The notes under the pieces were generated by a model that was given only the letters and a program-made list of their open reading frames with translations, made no database searches and was not told the DNA's origin. This document shows, in pieces, positions 10,001 through 56,520 of a DNA stretch of 64,000 nt. The stretch's first letter is position 1, and each line of letters opens with the position of its first letter. Source of the DNA: Charina bottae (Eukaryota > Chordata > Lepidosauria > Squamata > Charinaidae); the NCBI GenBank assembly GCA_023362775.1, contig JALMGJ010000006.1:2454001-2518000 (forward strand), in the 5' to 3' direction. A program made the translations under genes and the position numbers.

Positions 10001-11216
10001 CATTGGGAGCGGTGCTGCTCAGCTCCTTCGTTGGTCCTTCTGCTTCTCTGAACTTGGGGGATAATCAAATGCATTTTAGCCAGTCCCCCAGTTGCAGTTT
10101 CTGGGTTTCCTCCTCAACTTCAAAATCCTGCGTTCCTCCCTGCCCAAGAGAACCACTGAGTATTTTATCCCTACCGTTCATTCTAGAGGAGGTTTGGAGA
10201 GCCCCCCCCCTTCCCCCAATGCAGAAATCCAATTTTAGCCTCCCCTTGAATGCATCCGGCCCAGAAGAGCCGTCTGCTTGACTGGTTTCCCCATCAAACC
10301 GCTTTCCCGGTTAGGAAGTTTTTTCTGATGCGCTTTCAGAATCTGCTTTCTGCTTTCCCATGGCCTCTGCTCCCTCCTGGGTAACATCAGACGGGGCTCT
10401 GTCCCTCTCGCTGAAATGCGGCTTTTCCCCTGCCTGTAGGTCTCATCCTGTTCCAGAAAGGCCAGACCGCCACCCCTCCTCCCTACGAGATTTTCTTCTG
10501 TTTCGGAGAAGAGTGGCCGGACCAGAAACCGAGAGAGAAAAAACTGATCACGGTCCAGGTGGGTGGATGGTGGCAGGAGCGCTGCGTTAGCCAAAAGTCA
10601 GGAATCTAGGGGCACCTTTTCAGATTAACCCATTTTAGTAAATGGCGACTGATGAAGTGAGCTGTTGTTCACCAAAGCTGGTGCCTTTTCATCAAATGGA
10701 CTCGAGTCCAGGTGTGTAACTCTTGGGCACAGCTGCGTGGCCCAGTTCACACAATCCTGCACCTCCGGGGTGCAGCTGTCTCCTTGGGCCATCAGAAGGC
10801 TCCAGTGTTTTTCAGACTTGGCAACTTTAAGACGGGTGGACTTCAACTCCCAGAATTCCCCGTGCTTAAAGTGCTGGCTGGAGAATTCTGGGAGCTGAAG
10901 CCCACCCGTCTTAAAGCGGCTGCGGTTGAGACACGCTGGTCTAAGCTACAACTGAGAAATCCTCTCCTCCCATCTCACGCAGGTGGTACCGGTGGCTGCC
11001 CGGCTCCTTTTGGAAATGTTCTCTGGAGAGCTGTCCTGGTCGGCCGACAGCGTCCGCCTGCAGATCTCCCACCCGGACCTCAAAGACAAGATGGTCCTGC
11101 AATTCAAAGAACTGCATCAGCTCTGGCAAACGCAGCAGAGCATGCAGGTGCCCCACCTGGAGGCAGTGGGGCCCAGCAGCTGGGAGATGCAGACGGGCAG
11201 CAGCATGCAGCAGTGA
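885..11216 (+). CDS. IRF5: Interferon regulatory factor 5 (whole CDS, 8 coding exons)
   Basis: Joined exons 885-1058, 2803-2992, 4584-4633, 5255-5288, 6603-6932, 8641-9030, 10440-10558 and 10983-11216 give 1521 nt, a 506-residue protein plus TGA. All junctions use GT-AG and phases agree. The product is a transcription factor acting downstream of TLR/MyD88 signalling that moves to the nucleus after phosphorylation and activates type I interferon and inflammatory genes (family knowledge). Visible domains: N-terminal winged-helix DNA-binding domain (about 1-120) with five tryptophans (KPWLVAQ, GLRW, IPW, AWAK, AKW) behind a basic PRRIRLK stretch; a proline/acidic linker (122-255); the IRF-association domain (about 258-430); and a C-terminal regulatory tail with the LQIS serine at residue 458, matching the IKK-beta target of mammalian IRF5. 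Human isoforms are about 498-514 residues. The start is the first ATG, with A at -3. IRF4, IRF6 and IRF8 are excluded by the near-identical C-terminal half. Confidence 0.97.
1488..1530. mobile_element. MITE family B, end fragment
   Basis: Only the terminal 40 bases (GGTAGTCCTCGCTTAACG and ACAATTGGGACCAGAA) remain. Confidence 0.7.
1634..1777. mobile_element. Palindromic hAT MITE, family A copy 2
   Basis: CAGTGTTTCTCAACC ... GGTTGAGAAACACTG, flanked by CTCTAGAG (1626-1633) and CTCTAAGG (1778-1785), an 8-bp target duplication with two differences. Confidence 0.88.
2290..2590 (+). mobile_element. LINE 3'-end-like sequence
   Basis: A/T-rich tail with a long CTTTT tract (2441-2530), AATAAAATT near 2570 and an A-rich end. 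It resembles a retrotransposon 3' end but the family cannot be named. A similar block lies at 8130-8325. Confidence 0.35.
2616..2727. mobile_element. Palindromic MITE, family G copy 1
   Basis: Begins GCAGGGCGCGGTCCAAAGAG, ends in the inverse (...TTTTTTGACCCTGC). It ends 76 bp before IRF5 exon 3. A better copy is at 8399-8537. Confidence 0.65.
2803..2992 (+). CDS. IRF5: IRF5 exon 3
   Basis: Acceptor GTGGGCAG|GCC, donor GGAG|GTACC. It encodes AWAKETGKY through [15 protein letters not shown] and PYKIYEVC, the second half of the DNA-binding domain with the last two tryptophans. It enters in phase 0 and leaves one base over. Confidence 0.96.
3897..4133 (-). mobile_element. CR1 LINE 3' end
   Basis: Starts CATAGAATCATAGAATCC, the inverted octamer tail of CR1, then GTTGGAAGGGACCTTGG and TCCAACCCCCTGCCC. 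The sequence is the well-known CR1 3' region read from the opposite strand. It lies in IRF5 intron 3. Confidence 0.9.
4584..4633 (+). CDS. IRF5: IRF5 exon 4 (50-nt acidic micro-exon)
   Basis: Too short for ORF detection. Acceptor GATCTTCAG|AGAGC, donor GAGGAG|GTGAGA. With the base carried over it reads [17 protein letters not shown], matching the SFGAGEEEEEEE stretch of mammalian IRF5. Its 50 nt are exactly what is needed to join exon 3 (one base over) to exon 5 (phase 0). Confidence 0.88.
5255..5288 (+). CDS. IRF5: IRF5 exon 5 (34-nt micro-exon)
   Basis: Acceptor TTGATTGCAG|CTTC, donor GCAG|GTGGGT. It reads [11 protein letters not shown] plus one base, matching mammalian LQRMLPSLSLT. The overhanging G combines with AT of exon 6 to give the conserved Asp. 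Confidence 0.93.
6603..6932 (+). CDS. IRF5: IRF5 exon 6 (proline-rich linker)
   Basis: Acceptor CTCGTTGCAG|AT, donor CCAC|GTAAGT. It encodes about 110 residues of variable, proline- and alanine-rich linker that start [16 protein letters not shown] and end in the conserved [10 protein letters not shown] just before the IRF-association domain. Confidence 0.95.
7005..7215. repeat. Degenerate interspersed repeat ending GTGTGAACCCAGCC
   Basis: Bounded by GGTTCACACGA and TGTGTGAACCCAGCC. Related pieces with TTGTGTGAACCCA occur near 5530-5710, 38620-38790, 57960-58060 and 61510-61640. A decayed inverted-repeat family; class unknown. Confidence 0.4.
7685..8000. mobile_element. hAT element family C copy 1 with internal minisatellite
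   Basis: CAGAGCTTTCCAAACT ... AGTTTGGAAAGGTCTG, flanked by GTCTACGT (7677-7684) and GTCTACAT (8001-8008). The inside carries about three repeats of a roughly 60-bp unit containing GGTCCTAGTGCCTGCCTTG. Confidence 0.88.
8130..8325 (+). mobile_element. LINE 3'-end-like sequence
   Basis: A/T-rich with AATAAAGTT near 8298 followed by an A run. It resembles the block at 2290-2590. Family not determined. Confidence 0.35.
8399..8537. mobile_element. Palindromic MITE, family G copy 2
   Basis: GCAGGGCATGGTCAAAAAAG at one end and TTTTTGACCATACCCTGC at the other; about 30-bp inverted ends with GTCAAGATGG / CCATCTTGAC. It lies 104 bp before IRF5 exon 7. Remnants also occur at 13134-13168 and 55944-56008. 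Confidence 0.75.
8641..9030 (+). CDS. IRF5: IRF5 exon 7 (IRF-association domain core)
   Basis: Acceptor CTCCTCCAG|TG, donor CAACG|GTGCGG. It encodes [13 protein letters not shown] through [40 protein letters not shown] and [10 protein letters not shown], very close to mammalian IRF5. This is the most conserved part of the protein. Confidence 0.97.
9501..9678. mobile_element. Perfect palindrome derived from a Penelope-like terminus
   Basis: Two exact 64-bp inverted arms (9537-9600 and 9617-9680) with a 16-bp spacer. Each arm holds a CGAAACGTTTCC segment like the hammerhead region of Penelope-like elements. The insert is flanked by a 13-bp direct repeat ACACTAAAGCAGT (9488-9500, 9679-9691). 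Confidence 0.75.
9688..9827. mobile_element. Palindromic hAT MITE, family A copy 3
   Basis: CAGTGTTTCTCAACC ... GAGAAACACTG; flanks CACTAAAG and CTGTAAAG (six of eight match). Its first bases are shared with the 13-bp duplication of the palindrome inserted beside it. Confidence 0.88.
10440..10558 (+). CDS. IRF5: IRF5 exon 8
   Basis: Acceptor CCTGTAG|GTCTC, donor GTCCAG|GTGGGT. It encodes [20 protein letters not shown] then [20 protein letters not shown], the end of the IRF-association domain. Two bases complete the preceding Gly codon; it leaves in phase 0. Confidence 0.97.
10641..10690 (+). ncRNA. Hammerhead-ribozyme-like core (degenerate)
   Basis: CTGATGA at 10649-10655, then a 6-bp stem II (10657-10662 with 10667-10672) closed by a four-base loop, then CAAA in place of GAAA. 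Flanking GGC and GCC could pair. Lies in IRF5 intron 8. A repeat-borne relic, probably inactive. Confidence 0.45.
10803..10938. mobile_element. Palindromic hAT MITE, family A copy 4
   Basis: CAGTGTTTTTCAGAC ... GAGACACGCTG around two inverted halves with GAATTC. It lies 45 bp upstream of IRF5 exon 9. Confidence 0.85.
10983..11216 (+). CDS. IRF5: IRF5 exon 9 (last coding exon)
   Basis: Acceptor CTCACGCAG|GTGGTA. It encodes [20 protein letters not shown] and the autoregulatory/phosphoacceptor tail with [13 protein letters not shown], then a divergent Gln-rich end and TGA at 11214-11216. Confidence 0.97.
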   Translation: MVPVAARLLLEMFSGELSWSADSVRLQISHPDLKDKMVLQFKELHQLWQTQQSMQVPHLEAVGPSSWEMQTGSSMQQ

Positions 11217-12750
11217 GACGCCATCCCTGCCCCACCCAGCCCGGTGGGATTTCCACGGCACCATCCCTCTGCGCGCTGCAACGTCCAACCAGGCCCATCC
11301 GAAATCAGCCCGGCCTCACCTGCCCCGCTGAGCCGTTCCTGTGGGAGGGGGCCGGGGAGGGGCTCCTGGCAAAACCTGGCCCAGCTCGCGAGCGCCTACA
11401 GCGAAATTCCTTCTGGTGGTTTTGTGAAATCCAGAGCACGTCTTGGGGAAGCGCATGGGGACCCCGGAGGACGCCCATAGGAGGCGTGCCTGCCGGGCAT
11501 CTCCTGCAGCGTGGACGCCAGGGCTAGAGGACGGAAGCCAGGATGCGTCGCTGGGGGGTTGCCTACAAGCAGAGAAGCCTTGAGCTCTGAACCGGACGTG
11601 CCTTGTTTGGAAAAACGGGGCTGCCTCTCGCAAGAACTGCCACCTGGGAGAACCGGATCCAGGTTTTGGGTTGCTGCTGTGTTGTCAATTTGGGCCTGGG
11701 AGAACCAAAATCTTGTGGCCTGTATGAGGACCGCCTGCTTCTGCCCACCCGGCCAATCCCGGCGAGGAGGAAATGCGGAAGCCTTAATGACCCAAATGTT
11801 CAACTTTTAAAGGGAACATTCTCAGCCCTCACGAGGGATGGGTGGATTGGGAAGAGAAGTTGGCAGCGACGCCTGGCAAGGCTGCGCCAAACTCCGAGAG
11901 GCAGGGAAGCACGAAAGCCGGCTGGGAGACTTTGGGCCGGTCCCTCCCTCCCGGCACAGCTCACCACACAGGGTGGTGGTGGTGGGGAAAATAGGAGGAG
12001 GAAGGGGTATTAGGTATGTTGGCTGCCTTATTTGTAAAAATAGTAAAGGCGGGACAAAAATATCTTTAAAAAAATAATAAATCCCAGGACTGAGGAAGCT
12101 GCTAAATACCAGGACCCCTCAAGGCAGTGGCTGCGTTGGAGCCATCAGAGAACTCGGCCGCATCGGAAAACGTGTTCCAAGAACTACTTTCTCTCCACCC
12201 CACCCTTTTTGAACTCAAGCACGTATTTTCCTAAAGGTCCCTCTTTCTGTTTTAAAAGCAAGGTTGAGTGTCTAGTTGGCATGGTGGTTAGAATACTCTG
12301 CTCCAGTGTTTCTCAACCTTGGCCACTTTAAGAGGTGTGGACTTCAACTCCCAGAATTCCCACTAATTCTGGGAGTTGAAGTCCACACCTCTTAAAGTGG
12401 CCAAGGTTGAGAAACATTGCTCTACTGGATATTGTAGGAGAGGTGTGTTAGTCTGGCAGCCCTTTTCTGACCGAACAGATTGTAGTTTTACTCCGTGCAA
12501 TGGTAAATCACTGCAGGCACTAAGCTATGGCTTCTCGATTAAGCCCGGGAGCTGGATTCACACGTCTTGGGCTCCCCGAGGCCAGAAAGTTCATTTGAAC
12601 CCCACCTTCCCTTCTTCTGCCTCCCAGCTCCCCCGTTAGTTTGTAAGGAAATGGGAATGAGCGGAAGAGCCCAAAATCCCCAAGTAACTCTGGGGCCTGT
12701 GTCTGAGTCAATTAAATTTAATGTCTGAATAAAAAGCTTGATCCAGTAGA
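11217..12750 (+). other. IRF5 3' UTR, with two candidate poly(A) signals
   Basis: No coding potential follows the IRF5 stop. AATAAA occurs at 12076-12081 and again at 12728-12733. A palindromic hAT element (12304-12419) sits between them, so the shorter transcript would end near 12.1 kb and the longer one would include the element. Which signal is used cannot be told from sequence. Confidence 0.5.
12304..12419. mobile_element. Palindromic hAT MITE, family A copy 5
   Basis: CAGTGTTTCTCAACC ... GAGAAACATTG; flanks CTCTGCTC and CTCTACTG. It lies in the possible long 3' UTR of IRF5. Confidence 0.85.
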
Positions 12751-13736
12751 TCATTTCAAATACGGAACTGCGTGTTGAAGGCCGATTCCTCCTTCGTCTG
12801 TGCGAGCTGTGGGTTAGTGGTGTGGGAGGACTGGGCCGCTGATCTCAGAGGGATTCTTGGACAGATTTCTGGCTGCCTTGTCATTCAGAAATCCAGGAGA
12901 GCAAGAATGGATGCATGATCCAGCTTGGGGGGGGGGGGGGGCTCTGCATTCATGGCCCCTGCAGGGATGGCGTTGGCTGGCACCGAAGGGTGCTTTGGCT
13001 TGGATTCGGCATGGATCTCGCTTGTGAAATATTCTCTCTGCTCTGTGATACTTCGCTACTTAAAAGGGGCCACGTTTGGCACTGGGTGCCAGGGGTATCT
13101 GTGGGGGCAGCAAGAAAGCAAAGCCTGTACAATGAAGCCACCATCTTGACTCTTTTGACCCCTCGCTTCACACACGTGTGGGACCGGCCACAAAGGTGCC
13201 CGCTACCCAACTTCACAATTCGCAAAATTATGGAGTCCCTCGGGGTCCCCAGGCCGGCACAGAAGAGGATCCAGGCCTCCCGCCAGGAAACACCGGGGCT
13301 TGTGCAGAGCTCCAGGGACGGGCCAATCCAGCCGGCTCGGCCCACCCCAAGGCGCTTTGGTGCCCAGCTTAAAAAACGGAGGCTGCAGCCGTCATGCTAA
13401 GTCATGATTTGTTCTCAGCATGGTTTACGAAACGAGTCTGGGCCAATCTTGCACCACGGCTTACTGGGCCAATTCCTGGTTTGTCTGTCATCTTTTTCTT
13501 AATGCTGCCCTTGAGATTTCGAGAGAGTTGGGTGGGGCACGCAGGCCAGGAAATCACGAACCACACAAACCGATTCACGTGATCCGAGTGAGCCAACCGC
13601 AGCCCACGCCTGCTGTTTACTGCCCTAAGAGACTGCCTTTCACACAGCATTCACTGAACGCCCCCCCCCCAAACCAAATGGTATGACGCCTAGTATGGCA
13701 AGCGATAGTCTCCAGCCCCAGGCAGCCTCCCCCATT

Positions 13737-13779
<43 letters not shown>

Positions 13780-14335
13780 ATTCTACAGCAGAAATGTAAG
13801 CGCTCTCTTTGCCCAGGGAAGGAAAAGACGCCACTGGTGGGGAACCAAGAAAACGGCAGGTTTTCCTTCCGGGCAAATGCCTGCAGGAATGTGGTCTTCC
13901 TCCAAGCTGGAGAACGAAGCGGAATGAAAATGCCAGCCCCGATTTCCAGCTTGGGGTGGGTGATGGCTGAGCGGTAACAGCCAAAGCGAATAACGTTGGG
14001 CGGCTCTATTTGTTCTTCACCAGGAACGTTTCTGTCAACGTGTGTTCGCTTCCCTGGAGCACACCAAGGATTTTTTGTGGATTGGGGTAGGTGGGACAAA
14101 GCATACCTATCTGTCATTTAAACTTGGCACCAGCTGTGCTTTTCGGTACCTGCAGAGATCCACAAACAGTTTCTATCAGATGAGCACAAGTTCTCTTTCA
14201 GCTGATAGTTTTCCAAATAAATGAATAAGGTTCCCTGCCCAGAAAACATTTCAGTGGCGGCTAAATTCTCATCTTTCTCTATTTCCCAGCAAATTTCTGA
14301 CCTCACCAATGCTCTCTGGTTAAAATGACTGTTTA
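12751..14335. other. Intergenic region between IRF5 and TNPO3 3' ends
   Basis: No gene seen. It holds a G run near 12928, a family G remnant at 13134-13168, and a (TG)19 microsatellite at 13739-13779. Otherwise unique-looking. Confidence 0.6.
13739..13779. repeat. (TG)n microsatellite
   Basis: Uninterrupted TG dinucleotides. Confidence 0.95.
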
Positions 14336-14336
14336 C

Positions 14337-14717
14337 AGGTAGTCCTTGCTTAACGACCACAATTGGGACTGGAATTTCGGTTGCTAAGTGAAGCGGTCAT
14401 TAAGCGAATCCAACCCAATTTTATGACTTTTTTGCGGCAGCTGTTAGGCAAATCACAGCGGGCATTAAGCGAACCACGTGGTTCCTCATTCATTTTGCTT
14501 GCCAGAAGCCGGCCAGGAAGGATGAAAATGGCGATCACGTGACCACGGGACGCTGCGACAATCATAAATGCAAACCAGTTGCCAAGTGCCCAAATTGTGA
14601 CCGCGGAGATGCTGCAATGGCCTTAAGTGTGAGGACCAGTCGGAAGTTGTTTTTTTCAGCACCGTCATAAGTCTGAACTGTCACTAAAAAAATGGTTGTT
14701 AAGCGAGGACTACCTGT
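14337..14717. mobile_element. MITE family B copy
   Basis: CAGGTAGTCCTTGCTTAACG ... AGCGAGGACTACCTG, full length, with GATCACGTGACC inside. Confidence 0.85.
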
Positions 14718-15329
14718 ATTAGAATTTACAGGCTACACTGCCAAAGTTTTATAGCTTAGCTATAAAACATGCTTCCAGTCAAGGCTGAGCAAGAAACCCA
14801 CCGTCGGAAGTTCCTTGTACAACTAAGCCGTGATTGCTTTTCCAGCGTGCGGTGTTAGCTGCTACTTTACACAGCAAAGACCAGCTGTGGGATAAAGCAA
14901 AGACTGAATTCAGAAGCAACAGAGGGAAAGGCAGGCCTCCGTCCAAAACTGGCATCATTCACACAAAACTTGTGGAGAAGGTCTGGAAGTGACACTCGCT
15001 GACATATCTTACCTTTTTGCAACAAGGACGCTGATCCTCCGCAAGACTGTGACAAAAAGGCTCTGGAGACCACTACCGTTCAACTGTTTTGTCTGTTTTT
15101 TATTTCTTTTTGTGTTTTTTCCCCCTTGTTCTCGAGAGGGCTGCCCCGCCCGATGGAACGGCCCTCCCTCCTGCCTTCGCGTTGGCATCCGGCCCCGCCG
15201 CTGGGTCGCTTTCACAAAATAATCTGCCTGCCCCGATCCTCTCCAGAACCCCTCCCTCCTGCAGTAAAAAATTCCCAAACAGATTTAAACCAAATTCTCA
15301 GAAAAAAAACAAATCAGCTTAAAGAAAAG

Positions 15330-15331
15330 AA

Positions 15332-15364
<33 letters not shown>

Positions 15365-15376
15365 AAATATATATTA
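15330..15376. repeat. (TA)n microsatellite
   Basis: TA repeats with one interruption, in the intergenic region. Confidence 0.85.
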
Positions 15377-16395
15377 TAACAGTTTATCGAAATAAGCCAG
15401 CACGTTGATGGGCTGGGAGAGGCCGCGGGATCCTCCCTTCTTTCCCTGTGGGTGGGAGGAGCCACAGCCGCATCCCGCCCACCCAGACACGGGGGGGGGG
15501 GGGGGCTCCACCGCAGCTCCCAGCTTCTAGCAATCTTCCCTTCGGGGCCTCGAGGGGAGGCAGAGCTGCTGTCGCCCCGGAAAGTGAACTTGCCCCAAAC
15601 AAACAAAAGGCGAGATTCTCACCGCCAGCCCTGCAAGGCAGACTCCTGGTGTGGGTGGATAGATTTTTAATCCCCATGGATCTTTAAGTAAAATTTATTT
15701 TCATTTCACAGAAATTTTTTTTTAACTTTTCACTTCTCCCCCTCCCCCCTCCCCCCCTTTTTTTAAATCTTGCTGCCAAGCAAATTAGCTTTTTATTGTT
15801 TCGTATTTTTGCGGATTTTTAAAAAACTTTTTATTATTATTATTATTAATTATTATTATTATTCTTTTCCTTTTCGTTTTCTCTTTTTCAAAGCAAGTCC
15901 ATCCGGAAAGCTCTTCTCCCGTCTCCCCCCACAACGCGGCAGCCCTCGATAGTCGCAGGTAAGTGGCGCTCGGATTCCCCCCCCCTCCGTTTTTCTGCCT
16001 TTCTCTTTCTCACTCACAAACAGGAACTTCACCGACTCGTTCTTGCAGCAAAGCGTCTCTTCTGGATTGGCGGGACACACCGGAGCGAGTCAGAGCCTTC
16101 GGCCGCAGTGAAGTTTGCTGGTTGTGGTTCACCGTCTTGGCTGTTTTATTTCCTCTTCTGAAAATAAGACATTCCTGGGGAAGGGGGGACACAAGGCAAG
16201 AATGGGTCTCCTGCAATCTCACTGGGAGACCCCGAGGTGGCTGCGATTTCTGGGAATTATGTTCCCAGCGCGGCTGCAAGGCGTCCGGGAGTTACCAGAA
16301 GAGATTTTGACGTGGGATTTTCACAAGGGCCACCCTTGGTTGTTCCGAACGGAGTCTTTCAGTGTGCCTCGTTAATTCATTTGGCCCTTTGGGAT

Positions 16396-16397
16396 AT

Positions 16398-16432
<35 letters not shown>

Positions 16433-16460
16433 TTATTTATTAAATTTATGCACCGCCCAT
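16396..16460. repeat. (TATT)n tract with repeat tail
   Basis: About eleven TATT units followed by AAATTTATGCACCGCCCATC, which looks like a retroelement 3' tail common in reptiles. It lies in the putative TNPO3 3' UTR. Confidence 0.6.
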
Positions 16461-16820
16461 CTCACTGTAAAGACATCAGCTAGAGATCAAGGGTGCGCTC
16501 CACCGGGAGAGGAACGCCACCCAAGGCTTGCTGAAATAAATGAGAGAGGTGCTGGAAGGACGCCAGAAACCCCAAAAGGTCGCCCTGAAATTTTTCTATT
16601 GCCTGTTTGTACCGAAGTCTTCTTTAACCCGGGAACATTTTCCATGCCAAGGGCTGAATTGCATCTCTGTGTGATTAAACTACATTCATTCATTCCCTTA
16701 ATCAATTCCCAGTCACGTAATTAATAATTTCCTCCCTGCGTTGCACAATACATTACAATTTGGAGGCAACGTTTTGCCGTGCTGTGCCAGGCCAGTCGAC
16801 TGTCCCTCAGGAGCGGGGAG

Positions 16821-16950
16821 AGACTCAACCTCAGCGACTTTAAGATGGGTGGACTTCAACTCCCAGAATTCCCCAGCCAGCATGGCTGGCTGGGGAATTC
16901 TGGGAGTTGAAGTCCACCCATCTTAAAGTCGCTGAGGTTGAGAATCACTG
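16821..16950. mobile_element. Palindromic hAT MITE, family A copy 6
   Basis: Two inverted halves (ACTTTAAGATGGGTGGACTT and inverse) with a GGCTGGCTGGGGAATTC centre; the left terminus is worn. Confidence 0.82.
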
Positions 16951-17074
16951 CTATAACCCACTACTAAGAGCGAACTTCTCTGAGCACTGAATGCTTTTGG
17001 GCGCGCGCCCCCCGAGCCGAAAAGGGGAGACGGCAGCTGCTCACCTGGGACAGGCAGAACGAAAGAGGCCCCAG

Positions 17075-54207
<37,133 letters not shown>

Positions 54208-54225
54208 TCAAGCCTCCGCGGCCAT
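54208..54225 (-). promoter_or_regulatory. Possible 5-codon upstream ORF before TNPO3
   Basis: On the - strand an ATG at 54225 opens MAAEA and TGA, ending 21 nt before the TNPO3 ATG. It matters only if transcription starts above 54225. Confidence 0.4.
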
Positions 54226-54660
54226 CCCGGGCGGCGCCTCCGCCGAGTCCGTTACCGGGAAGGAAGCGAGCCGCCACTGGGGGAGGAGGCGGAAGGGCGC
54301 CGGGGCCACCCGGAAGGCGCTCCCTGCGGAAACCGCGCCCAGCGCGCTGGCGTTCCGACCCCGACGGCGCAGCCTACGTCCTCCGCCGCGGCCCAGCCCC
54401 ACAACGCTAGCGGAGCCGCAGCAGCCACTGCCGGCACTCCGAGCACAGCCCACCCCGCCGGCCTGTCGCCGGCTCGCCGCGCTCCCGCCTGGAACCGACG
54501 GCCGCCGTCGAGGGACTTCCGGCGGAGCGGCGGATGTCCCTGGCAAAGGCGTCCGGGCGGCAGCACGCGCTAACCGGAAGTGACCTCCCTGGCTGGGAGG
54601 CGGGAAGGGCGCCCAAGAGCGTTCTGCCACGCATGCGCGCGCGGCGGACTCACCTTAGTG

Positions 54661-54776
54661 CAGCGTTTCACAACCTCAGCCGCTTGGAGAGACGTGGACT
54701 TCAACTCCCAGAATTCCCCAGCCAGGTGAGCATTGAAGTCCACGCCTCTTTAAGTGGCTGAGGTTGAGAAACGCTG
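54661..54776. mobile_element. Palindromic hAT MITE, family A copy
   Basis: CAGCGTTTCACAACCTC ... GAGAAACGCTG; flanks CCTTAGTG and CCTTGGCG. It lies at the upstream edge of the TNPO3 CpG island. Confidence 0.87.
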
Positions 54777-55225
54777 CCTTGGCGGATTGGTTGCAGGCCA
54801 AAGTTCAACAGGGGTAGCTTTTGCCACATTGGTGGGGGGCGAGTGCTGGAGCAATTGTGCTTGTTAACTTCCTGGCTGGTAAAACAGTTGCTCCAACCTC
54901 TGGATACACTGGGACTACAGCCCCCAGAACGCTCAGCCATTGTGGTTGCCCACTCTGGGAGTTTATTTCCAACATTTCTGGAAGGTGAAAGGTTGGAGAA
55001 GCTGATTCCCTGGACTGTGATTAGGGATTGCACAGAGAAGGAGATTTTGTTTTGTTCTTAAAAAAATGTTGCCATCCAGGAGAGAAAAATAAACATTCAT
55101 TCCCCCTGAAACTAGCCAGATTTAAAAATCCCGTAAATCTGAGCGAACTGGAGCCAGCAGATTGCACTATTTTGTTAAAAGGGCTTTTTAGCAGAAGCTG
55201 ACAGAGACAGCATGACTGTATAGAG

Positions 55226-55483
55226 CAGAGCTTTCCAAACTGTGTGTCGGACACGTTAGTGTGCCGGCTGCAGTGTCTGGGTGTGTCACGGCTGCTGCTG
55301 CCTCTGAGCCCTGCCAGGATTCCGCGCAGGTCCTAGTGCCTGCCTCGTGCTTTGCTGCCTCCAAACCTGCTGTGATTCCACACAGGTCCTAGTGCCTGCC
55401 TTGTGCCCTGCTGTAAGAATGTGTCGCGAAATGATGCATGTCTAAAAAGTGTGTCACCAACATGGAAAGTTTGGAAAGCTCTG
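55226..55483. mobile_element. hAT element family C copy with minisatellite
   Basis: CAGAGCTTTCCAAACT ... GTTTGGAAAGCTCTG; flanks GTATAGAG (55218-55225) and ATATAGAG (55484-55491). Confidence 0.9.
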
Positions 55484-55491
55484 ATATAGAG

Positions 55492-55605
55492 CATCATTTC
55501 TCAACCTCAGCAACTTTAAGATGGGTGGACTTCAACATGCTGGCTGGGGAATTCTGGGAGTTGAAGTCCACTCATCTTAAAGTTGCCAAGGTTGAAAAAA
55601 CACTG
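55492..55605. mobile_element. Palindromic hAT MITE, family A copy
   Basis: CATCATTTCTCAACCTC ... GTTGAAAAAACACTG; flanks ATATAGAG (shared with the preceding element) and GTATGGAG. Confidence 0.83.
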
Positions 55606-56520
55606 GTATGGAGGGAGGGGACCTCCTTTCAAGAAATAGAAAATCTTCCTCCAGGGATTTCCCTGCCACTGAAGACATCAAGTGGGTTGTCCTTGGGAGA
55701 AATTTGGCCAGTTGTAGGCATAGGCCAACTCAGGGTCATCGAATAACAGAACCTGCAGGGAAGGCACTCAATGGACCTGGGGACCGTCCAGATGACCCAA
55801 AGGGCTTCCGTGGCTTCTGCTGGAGAAGGTGATTCAAAGACTGAAGCTGAATCTGAGGATGGACAATTGTTGGTCCCGGATACTTTTGATTTCAAGTCAG
55901 GTCTTATCCTTGAGCGGCATCCGCAACTGAAAACAGGTGGAGCTTCCATTGTACCTGCATGGCTGCCATCGTGACTGTTTTAACCAGACCCTGTGCACAC
56001 CCCTGCTTGGCAGCGTGAACTAAGGCTCTCAGATCTGGGCCGCAAAAATCTGAACAAAGACTAGTTGATGCAGGGAGAGACCGAGAACTCTGCAGTCCTC
56101 CAGATTTGTACAACCCAGATTGGATAGCCCTGCGTGACCCAGCCATTCCCTAAAGCCTTCCAACCAGTCCCAGAAGTCCTGACTATCAGGCATGCCGTCT
56201 TCTGTGGAAACAGCAAATGTGCGCATGTGTTTCCAAGAAGATGCTGCTCGAGATAAAGGTCGGAGCCGCATGGCCCTCCGACTGGACTGCAGATGGAATT
56301 CAGGGTGTCCCATGTAGCGGCTGGGTTTGGACAACATAGAATTGTATGCTGGACTAGGAATAAAAGGGGGATCAGGGTGCTGTGAGGACCTAGCAATGGC
56401 TTAAGAGCACCTGGCCATCATATGAAGCCATCACATGATTGGTTTGGGTGTTACATGTTACATGAAGGCAGTGACTGAGTGTTGTTAATCTGGGATTAGG
56501 ATTAAATGTGCTGTGTGATT

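Larger units (their letters stand above)
15690..17074 (-). other. Probable TNPO3 3' UTR
   Basis: This follows the TNPO3 stop on the - strand. AATAAA (seen as TTTATT on +) occurs at 15694-15699 and around 16143, besides A/T-rich repeats. A (TATT)n tract and a palindromic hAT element lie within it. The real 3' end is uncertain. Confidence 0.4.
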
